A stretch of DNA of 64,000 nt from Pseudomonas tructae (GTDB lineage Bacteria; Pseudomonadota; Gammaproteobacteria; Pseudomonadales; Pseudomonadaceae). The DNA is taken from positions 3,172,501-3,236,500 of the forward strand of contig NZ_CP035952.1 of the NCBI RefSeq assembly GCF_004214895.1, given 5' to 3'. Position 1 is the stretch's first letter. Every line of letters begins with the position of its first letter. The notes under the pieces were generated by a model. It was not told where the DNA came from. It saw only the letters and a program-made list of their open reading frames with translations, and searched no databases. Shown here piece by piece: positions 54,180-63,280 of the stretch. The translations under genes were made by a program, and so were the position numbers.

Positions 54180-54503
54180 CTACCCCACATGCGAGCCAGG
54201 TTTATAGCCTTCAATCACAAGGACTTGCGAGATTTCACAGTCCGGATAGATCCACTTGCCCCAGTTGGCCAAAACCCATTCCCTGCTGAGGCCGAGGCAT
54301 TCTGCATTGCTCTCCCCAGGTAGCCAAACCAGCGGCAGCCCGGCTTTATAGCCAGTGGTAACCATCAGCCCAAAGCGACGATCCTCGTCCAATGTTTCGA
54401 AAACCATGAAATCCACAACCTCTTCATAAGGGTATGAACCCCTGACTCTGAACACGGTTCCGCGACTGAAAACCTCATTTGAGCATTCAAGAAGTGTTGT
54501 CAT
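54180..54503 (-). CDS. Imm45-family immunity protein
   Basis: 107 residues with the Imm45 pattern: FSRGTVFRVRGSYPYEEVVDFMVFE, LMVTTGYKAGLPLVWLP, SREWVLANWGKWIYPDCEIS. ATG 54503 has AAGGAA upstream; a GTG at 54512 is too close to it. These proteins neutralise secreted polymorphic toxins. No toxin gene adjoins, so it is an orphan that may protect against neighbouring strains. Confidence 0.75.
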   Translation of the reverse strand: MTTLLECSNEVFSRGTVFRVRGSYPYEEVVDFMVFETLDEDRRFGLMVTTGYKAGLPLVWLPGESNAECLGLSREWVLANWGKWIYPDCEISQVLVIEGYKPGSHVG

Positions 54504-54614
54504 GAAACTCACTATTCCTTATGTACACGTAGCCCAAAGCTTTGAGCAGTGTACGACAACTCGTGGCTCAAACATCTGCTGGGCTGAAGATAGTGCTTAT
54601 CGAACGGCTGCTCT

Positions 54615-54654
54615 GGGTCGGAAGCGGTCGGTAGCGAGTGGCGGCTATCGACCC
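54615..54654. repeat. 40-bp intergenic repeat, copy 2
   Basis: Second identical copy of the 54058 repeat, same orientation. It is followed by another common Pseudomonas intergenic motif (GCCGGTCGCGATAGGC). Confidence 0.85.
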
Positions 54655-54698
54655 GAAGCGGCCGGTCGCGATAGGCAAAAACGGCCAAAAGTGACCCT

Positions 54699-55586
54699 TT
54701 ACTCGGAAGTAGACGACACCTCTACCAGATATCCCATGTACTCCTGCGAAAAGTCCAGATACGCCCGCACAATGGCAGACGGGTGGCGATGTGATGGGTA
54801 GAGCAAGTTGATTTGCTGTTCCGGTAGTGGATGTTCAGGAAGTAGCGCAACTAAGTTCCCTTCCCGGATGGCACTCGCCGCCAGAAATGGCGGAAGCTCG
54901 GTTACCACATCACCGATCAACGCCCGGCTGCGCAGGTGCGCATAGTCGTTGGTGGACAGCATCGCCTCAGGTTTGAACACCACCCCTCCCAACTGCCATG
55001 TCGAATTGGCACCCTGGCTCCAGAGCGCACAGGGAAAACCGTACAAAGCCTCGACGCTTCTGGGTGCACCCAGGCGCTCAATCAATGCCGGACTGGCTAC
55101 GAGAATGTGACGGTAGGTCAGCATGCGACGGGCGACCATCGTCTCGTGCGCGATCGTGCCCACGCGCAACGCCACATCGACACCATCTTCGATGAGATCG
55201 ATGCGGCGCTCGGTGGTGTAGACACTGATCTGGATCTGCGAATAGCGGCGCTGGAACGCCGACAGTACCTCCCACCACGGTTCAAATGAAGGCGGCAGCG
55301 ACAGCCGCAAGTGCCCTTTCAAATGCGCCTGATCACTGAGCACGGCGTGTTCGCCTTCAATCAACGCCTCAATGCCACGGCTGGCATGTTCGTACAAGCG
55401 CGTCCCCGAATCAGTGAGTTTGGTGCCCCGTACAGAACGTTCGAGCAGTTGCACCTTCAACTGCTGTTCAAGCTCGCGAATGCGTCGACTCAAGGTGGGT
55501 AGCGCAATGTCCAGGCGCTCGGCGGCAGCCGAGAGGCTACCGGTCTGCGCCACGCTGACAAACATCCGGACGGCGTTGAAGTCCAT
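54699..55586 (-). CDS. LysR-type transcriptional regulator
   Basis: 295 residues. N-terminal helix-turn-helix MDFNAVRMFVSVAQTGSLSAAAERLDIALPTLSRRIRELE, then the substrate-binding domain of the CrgA/DhcR-like group (LRLSLPPSFEP, YTTERRIDLIEDGVDVALRVG). ATG 55586 with GAGGA upstream. Divergent from the quinone-reductase-like gene, which it most likely controls. Confidence 0.92.
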   Translation of the reverse strand: MDFNAVRMFVSVAQTGSLSAAAERLDIALPTLSRRIRELEQQLKVQLLERSVRGTKLTDSGTRLYEHASRGIEALIEGEHAVLSDQAHLKGHLRLSLPPSFEPWWEVLSAFQRRYSQIQISVYTTERRIDLIEDGVDVALRVGTIAHETMVARRMLTYRHILVASPALIERLGAPRSVEALYGFPCALWSQGANSTWQLGGVVFKPEAMLSTNDYAHLRSRALIGDVVTELPPFLAASAIREGNLVALLPEHPLPEQQINLLYPSHRHPSAIVRAYLDFSQEYMGYLVEVSSTSE

Positions 55587-55722
55587 CACAGCAATCCTCT
55601 CATTTTTGAGATATAGCCTATCTAACGCGTGGATTATCTTCCACATTCGAGTAGTGGATAGTGCACTCACTTGCTTGAAAACATCGCTTCAAGCAAGCCG
55701 CAACGTACCTGAGGAAACGACC

Positions 55723-56709
55723 ATGAAAGCTTATGTGATTGAACAACCGGGCGGCCCTGAAGCCCTGCAACTGCGAGATATCCCGTCAGCCGAGCCAACC
55801 TCGGACGAAGTGCAGATCCGCGTCCGTGCATTTGGCCTCAACCGCGCAGAAACCTACCTGCGCGCTGGCAAAATGGGTGACATCACCACCCCACGTGTGC
55901 CCGGCATCGAGGCCGTGGGCGAAGTCATCCATGACCCCGCCGGGGTCTTGCGCACCGGCCAGCGCGTGGCAACGGCCATGGGCGGCATGCAGTTCAGCCG
56001 CAATGGCAGCTATGCCGAGCAGGTTACGGTACTGCGCAATAACGTGATCTCACTGGACAACCTGTCTCTCTCGTGGGAACAACTGGCCACGCTGCCGGAG
56101 GCGTATCTCACTGCCTGGGGGGCGCTTGACAAGAGCTTAGCCATCCAACAAGGCCAGACCTTGCTGGTACGGGGAGGCACTTCGTCGGTTGGCCTGGCCG
56201 CCATCACCTATGCCAAGGCCCGCGGACTGACAGTGATCGCAACTACGCGCAGCGCTGAGAACATCGAACGTCTTTACCAAATGGGCGCTGACGAGGTGGT
56301 CGTCGATAACGGTGACATAGCTCAGCGTATTCGCGAAATCACGCCTGCAGGGGTGGATGCCGCACTGGAAATCGTCGGAGCCACAACACTGCGCGACACG
56401 ATCAGGACACTGCGACCGTTCGGCGCTGTGAGCGTCATCGGCCTGCTCGGTGGCCCGCCGGTAGTGGAGCAGTTCCACCTGATGCAGGACCTGCCTGGCG
56501 GAACGCGACTGAACTTCTTCCCGAGCGGCTTATTGGGAACACCGGCCTTGCCATTGCAGGACACGCCGTTAGCGTGGCTCGCAAAGGAACTCGCCGCCAA
56601 GAGCATGCCCTCCATACTTTCCCGAACCTTCGACTTCGACGAGGTCCGCCACGCGCACCGCTTGATGGAAAGCGATCGTGCACTGGGCAAGCTCGTCGTC
56701 ATGCTCTGA
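55723..56709 (+). CDS. Zinc-independent NADPH:quinone reductase-like MDR enzyme
   Basis: 328 residues. MKAYVIEQPGGPEALQLRD start, GLNRAETYLRAG, the cofactor loop LLVRGGTSSVGLAAITYAK, and VDAALEIVGATTLRDTIRTL. No zinc ligands, as in quinone oxidoreductases. RBS GAGGAAA precedes ATG 55723. With the divergent LysR and the following secreted NTF2-like protein it forms a small electrophile/quinone-response unit (inference). Confidence 0.9.
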   Translation: MKAYVIEQPGGPEALQLRDIPSAEPTSDEVQIRVRAFGLNRAETYLRAGKMGDITTPRVPGIEAVGEVIHDPAGVLRTGQRVATAMGGMQFSRNGSYAEQVTVLRNNVISLDNLSLSWEQLATLPEAYLTAWGALDKSLAIQQGQTLLVRGGTSSVGLAAITYAKARGLTVIATTRSAENIERLYQMGADEVVVDNGDIAQRIREITPAGVDAALEIVGATTLRDTIRTLRPFGAVSVIGLLGGPPVVEQFHLMQDLPGGTRLNFFPSGLLGTPALPLQDTPLAWLAKELAAKSMPSILSRTFDFDEVRHAHRLMESDRALGKLVVML

Positions 56710-56726
56710 CATAAAGGAGAACTGCC

Positions 56727-57212
56727 ATGCGTACCACATTGATCGTACTGGTTCTCGGCGCGTGTCTGCTACCCATGACGGCTCAGGCCGCCAAACCCGC
56801 TGCCAAGGATGCTGTGAAGACAGCCGTCACCCAGCAGCTCCACCACTATGAGGCCGCACTGAACGCATCCGACGTCGACCGTGTCATGACCTTGTATGCA
56901 GACGATGCCGTGTTCATGCCACAGCACAGCCCGCCGGCCGTAGGCCGTGACGCAGTGCGCGCGGCGTATGGCCAGGTCTTCGACACAATCAAGCTCGACA
57001 TACGTTTTACCATCGATGAGATTCAACCGCTGTCACGCGACTGGGCGTTTGCGCGTACGCGCTCTAACGGAACAGTCAAGTCGCTGTCCGGCGACCGGCA
57101 GGCCAGCGCCGAAGGCAACCAGGAAATCTTCCTGCTGCATCGAGAAACCGATGGTGAATGGCGCTTTGCGCGCTACATCTTCTCGACCACCCATCCACCC
57201 AGATTGCCGTAA
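56727..57212 (+). CDS. Secreted SnoaL/NTF2-like protein
   Basis: 161 residues: signal peptide MRTTLIVLVLGACLLPMTAQA, then an NTF2-like domain of the SgcJ/EcaC or DUF4440 type (LHHYEAALNASDVDRVMTLYADDAVFMPQ, GRDAVRAAYGQVFDTI, FLLHRETDGEWRFARYIF). 17 bases after the quinone reductase, same operon. Catalytic role unclear in the family. Confidence 0.85.
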   Translation: MRTTLIVLVLGACLLPMTAQAAKPAAKDAVKTAVTQQLHHYEAALNASDVDRVMTLYADDAVFMPQHSPPAVGRDAVRAAYGQVFDTIKLDIRFTIDEIQPLSRDWAFARTRSNGTVKSLSGDRQASAEGNQEIFLLHRETDGEWRFARYIFSTTHPPRLP

Positions 57213-57245
57213 GAGTCCGACATGAATTCGGTGCCGGGCTGTTAA

Positions 57246-57422
57246 TCGTTGGCGGTTTCAGAACCCGCGTTCAGCGATCAAATCCAGATGGTGATGTTCC
57301 TCAAGAACGTCGCAATGGCTGGTGGACTTGTGCTGTTGGCCGTCGCGGGACCCGGCGCATTCAGTCTCTCATCGAAGACGACAGCTTCGCGCTGGGCATG
57401 CCCACGCCTGCTCAAATGTTGA
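57246..57422 (+). pseudogene. DoxX-family gene remnant (C-terminal part)
   Basis: The frame ending TGA 57420-57422 reads FSDQIQMVMFLKNVAMAGGL followed by VLLAVAGPGAFSL, the last membrane segment and tail of DoxX proteins. It is blocked by TAA at 57243 and has no start, so the N-terminal two-thirds are missing. DoxX genes often sit with LysR/quinone reductase genes, as here. Between 57423 and 57688 nothing else was recognised. Confidence 0.65.
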
Positions 57423-57688
57423 ACCAGCACGCTCACCTGGTTGAGGCCGAGTGTGAACAGCTACGGTATGAACATCCTTGGCTGCGTGGTAGCGTCGCAT
57501 TGCCTCGAGAACTGCTCGTCAGCGTCTTCCTCATGTTGCTGCTGTGGATGTCAGCAAAGTGTTTCAAGAGGTCATTTGAAGAGCGCCTCGGGCCACATGA
57601 CGAACGGTTCATCATGAGTCCTACGTGCCGTTTCTCATGTCGCTAGGCTGATAGTATCAGTCTGAACCAGACGCTCAATGAGATCGCC

Positions 57689-58813
57689 ATGCAGCTGCCA
57701 GATTTCATCCTCGTCAACATGGAAGCCATTCTCCAAGGGTGGGAAGATTTCGCACGATCGGTAGATACTCCCATGCCCGATCTCGACAAGCGCGGCCTCA
57801 GAAATCATGCAGGGCAGATATTGAGAGCGGTCGTGCTCGACATGCGAACCTCTCAGAGCGAGCAGCAACAGATTGAAAAGTCCCATGGCCACGGACCTAC
57901 CAGCGAAGAAAGTACGGCGGCGCAAACACATGCAATAACCCGCTTGATAGCTGGTTTCAGCTTGGATCAGATGGTTTCCGAATATCGCGCCCTTAGATCG
58001 AGTGTTCTCCGATTATGGCTGGCCCAAGAGTATCTAGGGGACGGCCACCAAATCACGGAAATGGTTCGCTTCAACGAGTCAATTGATCAAGCGCTGGCCG
58101 AGTCGATCGCGTCCTATGGCAAAGCCGTGGAAGCGAACAGAAAAATGGTCTTAGGCGTGCTGGGCCATGACCTTCGAACGCCGTTGAGCGCTGTGACGAT
58201 GGGTGCCGACCTGCTACGCAAATCGAATAAATTGCCCGACCGCGAAAAAAGGCTTGCGACCCAGATTGCTATCAGCGCTCGAAATGCTAATCAGATGGTT
58301 AACGACCTGCTCGACCTGGCACGTTGTAATCTTGGGGTAGGAATCCCTATCAATAGAGAAGTCACTGATTTACTTTACATATGTCAAGGCATCGTAAATG
58401 AACTGCGCACCGGCCATCCTGACGCGCAAATTGTATTTAAAAACAATGAAAAAGTCGTAGGTCAGTTTGACCCAGTACGGATGGCACAGGTGTTCTCTAA
58501 TTTGATTAGCAATGCAGTGCGCCATGGAGACTTGAAACAACCCATAGAAGTAACCCTGAAAGCTGATGAGGCCTCAGTTTTATTCGATGTATTGAATTTT
58601 GGCGAGCCCATTCCTCCCGACGCAATACCTATTCTTTTCAGCCCTGAAGGCCGTTACTCGAGGTACTCAAACGACAACCGAGGGGAGACAGTAGGCCTGG
58701 GTTTGGGATTATTTATAGCTGCGGAAATTGTTGCGGGGCACGACGGAAAAATTGAAGTAGGGTCGACCCTTGAACAGGGTACAATTTTTCGTGTGTCGCT
58801 ACCTATTCTCTAG
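57689..58813 (+). CDS. Sensor histidine kinase with RsbRD-like N-terminus
   Basis: 374 residues, no membrane segment. Residues 1-150 resemble the RsbRD N-terminal sensor domain (LPDFILVNMEAILQGWEDF, SEYRALRSSVLRLW). HisKA follows with phospho-His in VLGHDLRTPLSAV, then HATPase_c with N box NLISNAVRHG and G boxes GLGLGLFIAAEI. No response regulator is adjacent. The second half is richer in A/T than the surrounding genes, which suggests transfer. RBS is weak. Confidence 0.88.
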   Translation: MQLPDFILVNMEAILQGWEDFARSVDTPMPDLDKRGLRNHAGQILRAVVLDMRTSQSEQQQIEKSHGHGPTSEESTAAQTHAITRLIAGFSLDQMVSEYRALRSSVLRLWLAQEYLGDGHQITEMVRFNESIDQALAESIASYGKAVEANRKMVLGVLGHDLRTPLSAVTMGADLLRKSNKLPDREKRLATQIAISARNANQMVNDLLDLARCNLGVGIPINREVTDLLYICQGIVNELRTGHPDAQIVFKNNEKVVGQFDPVRMAQVFSNLISNAVRHGDLKQPIEVTLKADEASVLFDVLNFGEPIPPDAIPILFSPEGRYSRYSNDNRGETVGLGLGLFIAAEIVAGHDGKIEVGSTLEQGTIFRVSLPIL

Positions 58814-58985
58814 GACTCTAATTGTTTTAAAGTATGCCTGGCAGGCCTGCAGCGCAATCAATCCTTGGTCACCTCCATCGGCAATGGCGACAATTCGTCC
58901 TTTCAGCTTTCAGAATCGCCTGATGTCCATTGATACTTTGATTGATTAGGCTGCAACGCTCTTTCCGTCCCGTGTAGCCCTCTTC

Positions 58986-59953
58986 ATGAAGCATTTGACT
59001 CTACAGAATCCCCTGCTCGGCATTGCCGCGACGACGATGCTGGCCTGCGCGTCGGACGCGATGGCGGCGAATTGCACATTCAACCCTTCCCCCACCACTC
59101 AAACCCTCAACTTCGGCGTAGGCCTGGCCAGTGGAGGCCTGACAATCCCCGCCGACACGCCGGATGGCACAGTGGTCAGGACACCGCGCAGCAATCGACA
59201 ACCCACAGTTGGTCGTGCCAGTACAACTCGCTATATGGCGTGGCAGTAAATCCTGCACTAGGCACTCCGGCCAGTAACGTAACGACCTTCCCCTTAGGTA
59301 AAACGGGGCTCTCGTTCCGTATCTGGATGGACATGTTAGATCGTTATGAGCCTTCTTTATTTGCGATCAGCCCAAAAGGCTATGGTATTGCATCCGGCAC
59401 GGTCCGCCTGGAAATCATCAAGTCAGGCCCATTGGCATCGCAAGTCAGAATTGCTGCCGGTAATCTGGGCAACCTGCAATCAGGCGAACTGATCCTGAAT
59501 AGATTCAACCTGGCCAATGCTCTGGTAGTGAATGCTGCCTCCTGCCAGACACCTGCCGTCCCCGTAGCCATGGGTGACGACTATCAACTCAACGAGTTTC
59601 GCGAGGCTGGCGCCAAGCCGCGAACGGTGCCTTTCGACATTGCCTTAAATCAATGCCAGACCGGCATCAAGAAAGTGACCTACTCGCTCAAGGCCAACAC
59701 CCCGGTCATCGACGGCCCGAACGGCATTGTTGCGCTCAACGCCAAATCCACCGCCAAAGGCATCGGCCTGCAATTGATGAATGCTCTCGGCCAGCCCATC
59801 GCACTCGATACCAGTTATCCGTTCGACGCGTTCTCCACGACCGGCCTCAACTTCAAGATCCCGCTATCCGCAGCCTACTACCGTCTAGGCACTGAAGAAC
59901 TCCGGGCAGGCAGCGCTAACACCGAGGTGACCTTTATCGTGAATTACCTGTGA
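58986..59953 (+). pseudogene. Fimbrial adhesin gene split by a frameshift
   Basis: Frame 1 (58986-59249) encodes a signal peptide (LLGIAATTMLACASDAMA) and a fimbrial N-terminus (CTFNPSPTTQTLNFGVGLASGG, TIPADTPDGTVVR). The rest (from about 59180 to 59953) continues in another frame with QQSTTHSWSCQYNSLYGVAV, CQTPAVPVAMGDDYQLNEF, FDIALNQCQTGIKKVTYSL and the fimbrial end NTEVTFIVNYL. Restoring one base near 59178 would join them into a protein of about 320 residues. No chaperone or usher is adjacent. True mutation or sequencing error cannot be told here. Confidence 0.8.
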
Positions 59954-60349
59954 GGCATTTAAGGGGCGTCTGACTTTCCTCGTCTGCAAGTGACTCGGCC
60001 TCCAGGCGCAGGCGCTCGACTTCCCGGGCAGGCTGACCTGAAACCTGGGCGGCATGGTCGCGGCGCTGCGCATCGATTGCCTGCCGAATCAGCGGTGGCC
60101 TCTTCCCGGCACATTTTTAACCAACGTCTATGCTTGAGCGGCAAAGGCGAATTTGGCATTCCCCAAGACGTCTTAACCAGAGTATTCGTGAAGGAGGTTC
60201 TGCGAAATCAGCCATCCCCTATCGCATCTGCGCCACTCACTGCGGGGTCAACTCTGCCGGCAAGCGTCCCGTGGTTAGTAACTGTGGCATTCGCTAATTT
60301 ATTCGCTTCAGCAATGAGAAAGACTAACTGTCCCACAGGAGTGATTTTG
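59954..60349. other. 396-base intergenic region with possible gene fragment
   Basis: No complete gene. On the minus strand a start-less open stretch (about 60103-59934) reads IRQAIDAQRRDHAAQ and VERLRLEAESLADEE, coding-like and helical, possibly the tail of a decayed gene. The right end is AT-richer and should hold the alkylsulfatase promoter. Confidence 0.3.
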
Positions 60350-62305
60350 ATGAAGTTTCGTCATCATTTGTTGGTCATGGCGATTAGCCTGAACAGTGGC
60401 TTGGTTTTGGCTCAAGTGGCGCCAAAGGATGCGAGCGAGCAAACGCGGCAGGCCAATGCGGCGGTGCTTAAAGAGCTGCCTTTCTCAGATAAGCAGGATT
60501 TTGAGGACGCCAAGAAAGGCTTCATCGAAACGCTGGTGCCAATGACGATTAAAGATGCAAAAGGAGGAACGTCGTGGGATCTGACCAGCTATGACTTCAT
60601 CAAAGGCGAGGCACCCGATACGGTCAACCCGAGCCTGTGGCGAATTGCGGAGCTGAACTTGAACAACGGGTTGTTCAAAGTCACCGACCGGGTGTATCAG
60701 ATTCGCGGTTTCGATCTGTCCAACATGACGATCATCGAAACGGATAACGGCTTGATCATCATCGACCCGCTGGTAACCACTGAAGTTGCCAAAGCGGGTC
60801 TCGACTTGTACTACAAAAATCGGCCCAAAAAAGACGTTGTTGCGGTGATCTATACGCATAGTCACGCTGACCATTATGGTGGCGTAAAAGGGGTAACCAA
60901 CGAAGAGGACGTGAAGTCTGGCAAGGTCAAGATCATCGCACCCGAGGGCTTCCTTGAAGAAGCCGTGAGCGAGAACGTGCTGGCCGGCAACGCGATGAGC
61001 CGACGCACCCTCTACCAGTACGGCGCGTTGTTGCCGCGTAGTGCCCGTGGGCAGCTGGATGCTGGGCTCGGCAAAACGACCTCGTTCGGTACCTTCACCC
61101 TGATTGCGCCGACCGACACCATTACCAAGACTGGCGAGAAGCGCAACATCGACGGCGTCGAGATGGAGTTCCAGATGGCACCGGGCACCGAAGCGCCGTC
61201 GGAAATGCTGATCTGGTTCCCTCAATTCAAATTGCTCAATACCGCCGAGGATGCCACCCATACCCTGCACAACCTGTACACCCTGCGCGGCGCCCAGGTA
61301 CGCAACGCGGCGAATTGGTGGAAGACCCTAAACCAGGCGATCAACGCCCATGGCAGTGAGGTCGAAGTGGTCATCGCCCAGCACCATTGGCCGATGTGGG
61401 GCCAGCAACGCATCGTCGACTTCATCGCCGACCAGCGGGACATGTTCAAGTACATCCATGACCAGTCCCTTAACCTGGCGAACAAGGGTTACACCATGGT
61501 CGAGATCGCCGAACAATTGCAGTTGCCCGACAGCACCGGCAAAAAATGGCACAACCGTGGTTACTACGGATCGGTGAACCATGATGCCAAGGCCATCTAC
61601 CAGCGCTACCTGGGCTGGTACGACAGCAACCCGGCCAATTTGCACCCGCTGCCACCCACCGAGGCGGGCCAGAAGTACGTTGAATTCATGGGTGGTGCCG
61701 AAGCGGTCATGACCAAGGCCAAGGCCTCGATCGACAAGGGCGACTACCGCTGGGCCGCCGAGGTGCTCAAGCATGTTGTATTTGCCGACCCTTCCAATCA
61801 GCAGGCGCGCAACTTGCAGGCTGATGCCTTCGAACAGTTGGGCTACCAAACGGAAAACCCGACATGGCGCAATGAATACCTGATGGGCGCCTACGAGCTG
61901 CGCAATGGCGTACCGAAGGTGCCGGGCATCAGCACCTCGAGCCCGGACATGGTGGCTGCGATGAGCCCGGACCTGCTGCTCGATTACCTGGGCGTGCGGA
62001 TCAACGGCCCAAAAGCCATCGGCAAGCACGCACTGCTGAACTGGAAACAGCCCGATGGCAGTAATTACGCGGTGGAGTTACGCAACGGTGTGATCATCTA
62101 CACCGAAGGCAAGGTGCTGGACAAAGCCGACGCCACGTTGACAGTCGACAAGCTCGGTTTCGCCGGGCTGATGATGGGCGGCGTGGACCTGGACAAGGAA
62201 ATTGCCGCAGGCAAGGCCAAGGTGGACGGGGATGTCACCAAGGTCAACGAGCTGTTGGGACTGCTTGATACCTTCCCGACGATGTTCGACATCGTCACGC
62301 CTTGA
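60350..62305 (+). CDS. sdsA: SdsA-type alkylsulfatase
   Basis: 651 residues, class III alkylsulfatase (BDS1/SdsA1) that hydrolyses alkyl sulfates such as SDS to alcohol and sulfate in the periplasm. Signal peptide (LLVMAISLNSGLVLAQ), metallo-beta-lactamase-type zinc motif THSHADH and later IAQHHWPMWG, a dimerisation region, and a C-terminal SCP-2-like domain (LNWKQPDGSNYAVELRNGV, GKAKVDGDVTKV). ATG 60350 with AGGAG seven bases upstream. Followed by an outer-membrane protein gene that may admit substrate. Confidence 0.93.
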   Translation: MKFRHHLLVMAISLNSGLVLAQVAPKDASEQTRQANAAVLKELPFSDKQDFEDAKKGFIETLVPMTIKDAKGGTSWDLTSYDFIKGEAPDTVNPSLWRIAELNLNNGLFKVTDRVYQIRGFDLSNMTIIETDNGLIIIDPLVTTEVAKAGLDLYYKNRPKKDVVAVIYTHSHADHYGGVKGVTNEEDVKSGKVKIIAPEGFLEEAVSENVLAGNAMSRRTLYQYGALLPRSARGQLDAGLGKTTSFGTFTLIAPTDTITKTGEKRNIDGVEMEFQMAPGTEAPSEMLIWFPQFKLLNTAEDATHTLHNLYTLRGAQVRNAANWWKTLNQAINAHGSEVEVVIAQHHWPMWGQQRIVDFIADQRDMFKYIHDQSLNLANKGYTMVEIAEQLQLPDSTGKKWHNRGYYGSVNHDAKAIYQRYLGWYDSNPANLHPLPPTEAGQKYVEFMGGAEAVMTKAKASIDKGDYRWAAEVLKHVVFADPSNQQARNLQADAFEQLGYQTENPTWRNEYLMGAYELRNGVPKVPGISTSSPDMVAAMSPDLLLDYLGVRINGPKAIGKHALLNWKQPDGSNYAVELRNGVIIYTEGKVLDKADATLTVDKLGFAGLMMGGVDLDKEIAAGKAKVDGDVTKVNELLGLLDTFPTMFDIVTP

Positions 62306-62315
62306 CCTGCCATAA

Positions 62316-62336
62316 GCCCCGGTACATGACCGGGGC
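62316..62336 (+). terminator. Hairpin between sdsA and the outer-membrane gene
   Basis: GCCCCGGT / ACCGGGGC stem of about 8 bp, 5-base loop, 10 bases after the sdsA stop. No T run, so it may only be partial or a processing site. Confidence 0.5.
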
Positions 62337-62366
62337 AACTCCATGGATGAACAGTGAGGACCCTCC

Positions 62367-63275
62367 ATGCTTCGACGCTCGTGGTGTATCGACACAACGC
62401 TGCTGGGTATCAGCATTGCCGCGTCCATAACCGCTCACGCAGACAACGCTCGCGACTGGCAGAACCTTCCAACCGACCTGAACATGATCTTTGGCTATTA
62501 CAACCTCATCGACACCAACACACCAATCGACACTTCATTACCGATCGACGGACTGTCGCTGAACGCCGACCTGTACATCCTGCGCTACGCAAGATCCTTT
62601 GGCATCGACGGACGAAACTCTGCGATACAGGTAATCCAGCCGTACGCTGATGTCAGCGCATCATTCGACGACGCGCGGTTTTTTGACGGTACCAAGCACA
62701 ACGGCGGCATGGGTGATGTGCAGCTGGTCTTCGTGCACAACCTGTTCGGCGGGCCGGCGCTGACCCAAGAAGAATTCGTCACCTGGCAGCCCGAGACATT
62801 CCTGACCGGGGCCTTGTGGGTAACGGCGCCCACGGGCGACTACGACAAGAAGCGCATCATCAATATCGGCGCCAACCGCTGGGTGTTCAAGCCGGAGCTG
62901 GCATTTGGCACGCCTATCGGGCCGACCTGGCTCGAGGTCAACACCTACGTATCTCTGTATGGCGATAATGATGATTACCTGGGCGACAACAAGCTTGAGC
63001 AGAAGCCGCTGTACGCTGTGGAAGGCCACTACAGCTACAGCTTCAATCGCGCGTTGTGGGCCTCCCTCGATGCGACCTACAACAAAGGCGGAGAAACCAG
63101 GATCAATGGCGTCAACCAGGATAATCAGCAAGAGAACACATTACTGGGTGCCAGCCTGGGCTTCATGCTATCGCCCCAGTTCGGGGGTTTGATTGCTTAT
63201 TCTGATACCGTCTCTGAGCGCACAGGCTCGCCGGACGTAAACACTTGGACGTTGCGCTTGCAGTACGTCTGGTGA
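62367..63275 (+). CDS. Outer-membrane transporter (phenol-degradation MetA-pathway family)
   Basis: 302 residues. Signal sequence (TTLLGISIAASITAHA), then amphipathic strands with FVHNLFGGPALTQEEF, GALWVTAPTGDYDKKRIINIGANRW and the terminal aromatic TLRLQYVW of beta-barrels. It matches the 'MetA-pathway of phenol degradation' outer-membrane family thought to import hydrophobic compounds. RBS GAGGA precedes ATG 62367. Next to sdsA it may take up alkyl sulfates or the released alcohols (inference). Confidence 0.82.
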   Translation: MLRRSWCIDTTLLGISIAASITAHADNARDWQNLPTDLNMIFGYYNLIDTNTPIDTSLPIDGLSLNADLYILRYARSFGIDGRNSAIQVIQPYADVSASFDDARFFDGTKHNGGMGDVQLVFVHNLFGGPALTQEEFVTWQPETFLTGALWVTAPTGDYDKKRIINIGANRWVFKPELAFGTPIGPTWLEVNTYVSLYGDNDDYLGDNKLEQKPLYAVEGHYSYSFNRALWASLDATYNKGGETRINGVNQDNQQENTLLGASLGFMLSPQFGGLIAYSDTVSERTGSPDVNTWTLRLQYVW

Positions 63276-63280
63276 GGATT

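Noticed and set aside
57158..57646. 162-residue plus ORF
   Set aside because: Overlaps the end of the NTF2-like gene and the DoxX remnant in another frame; no domain and no RBS.
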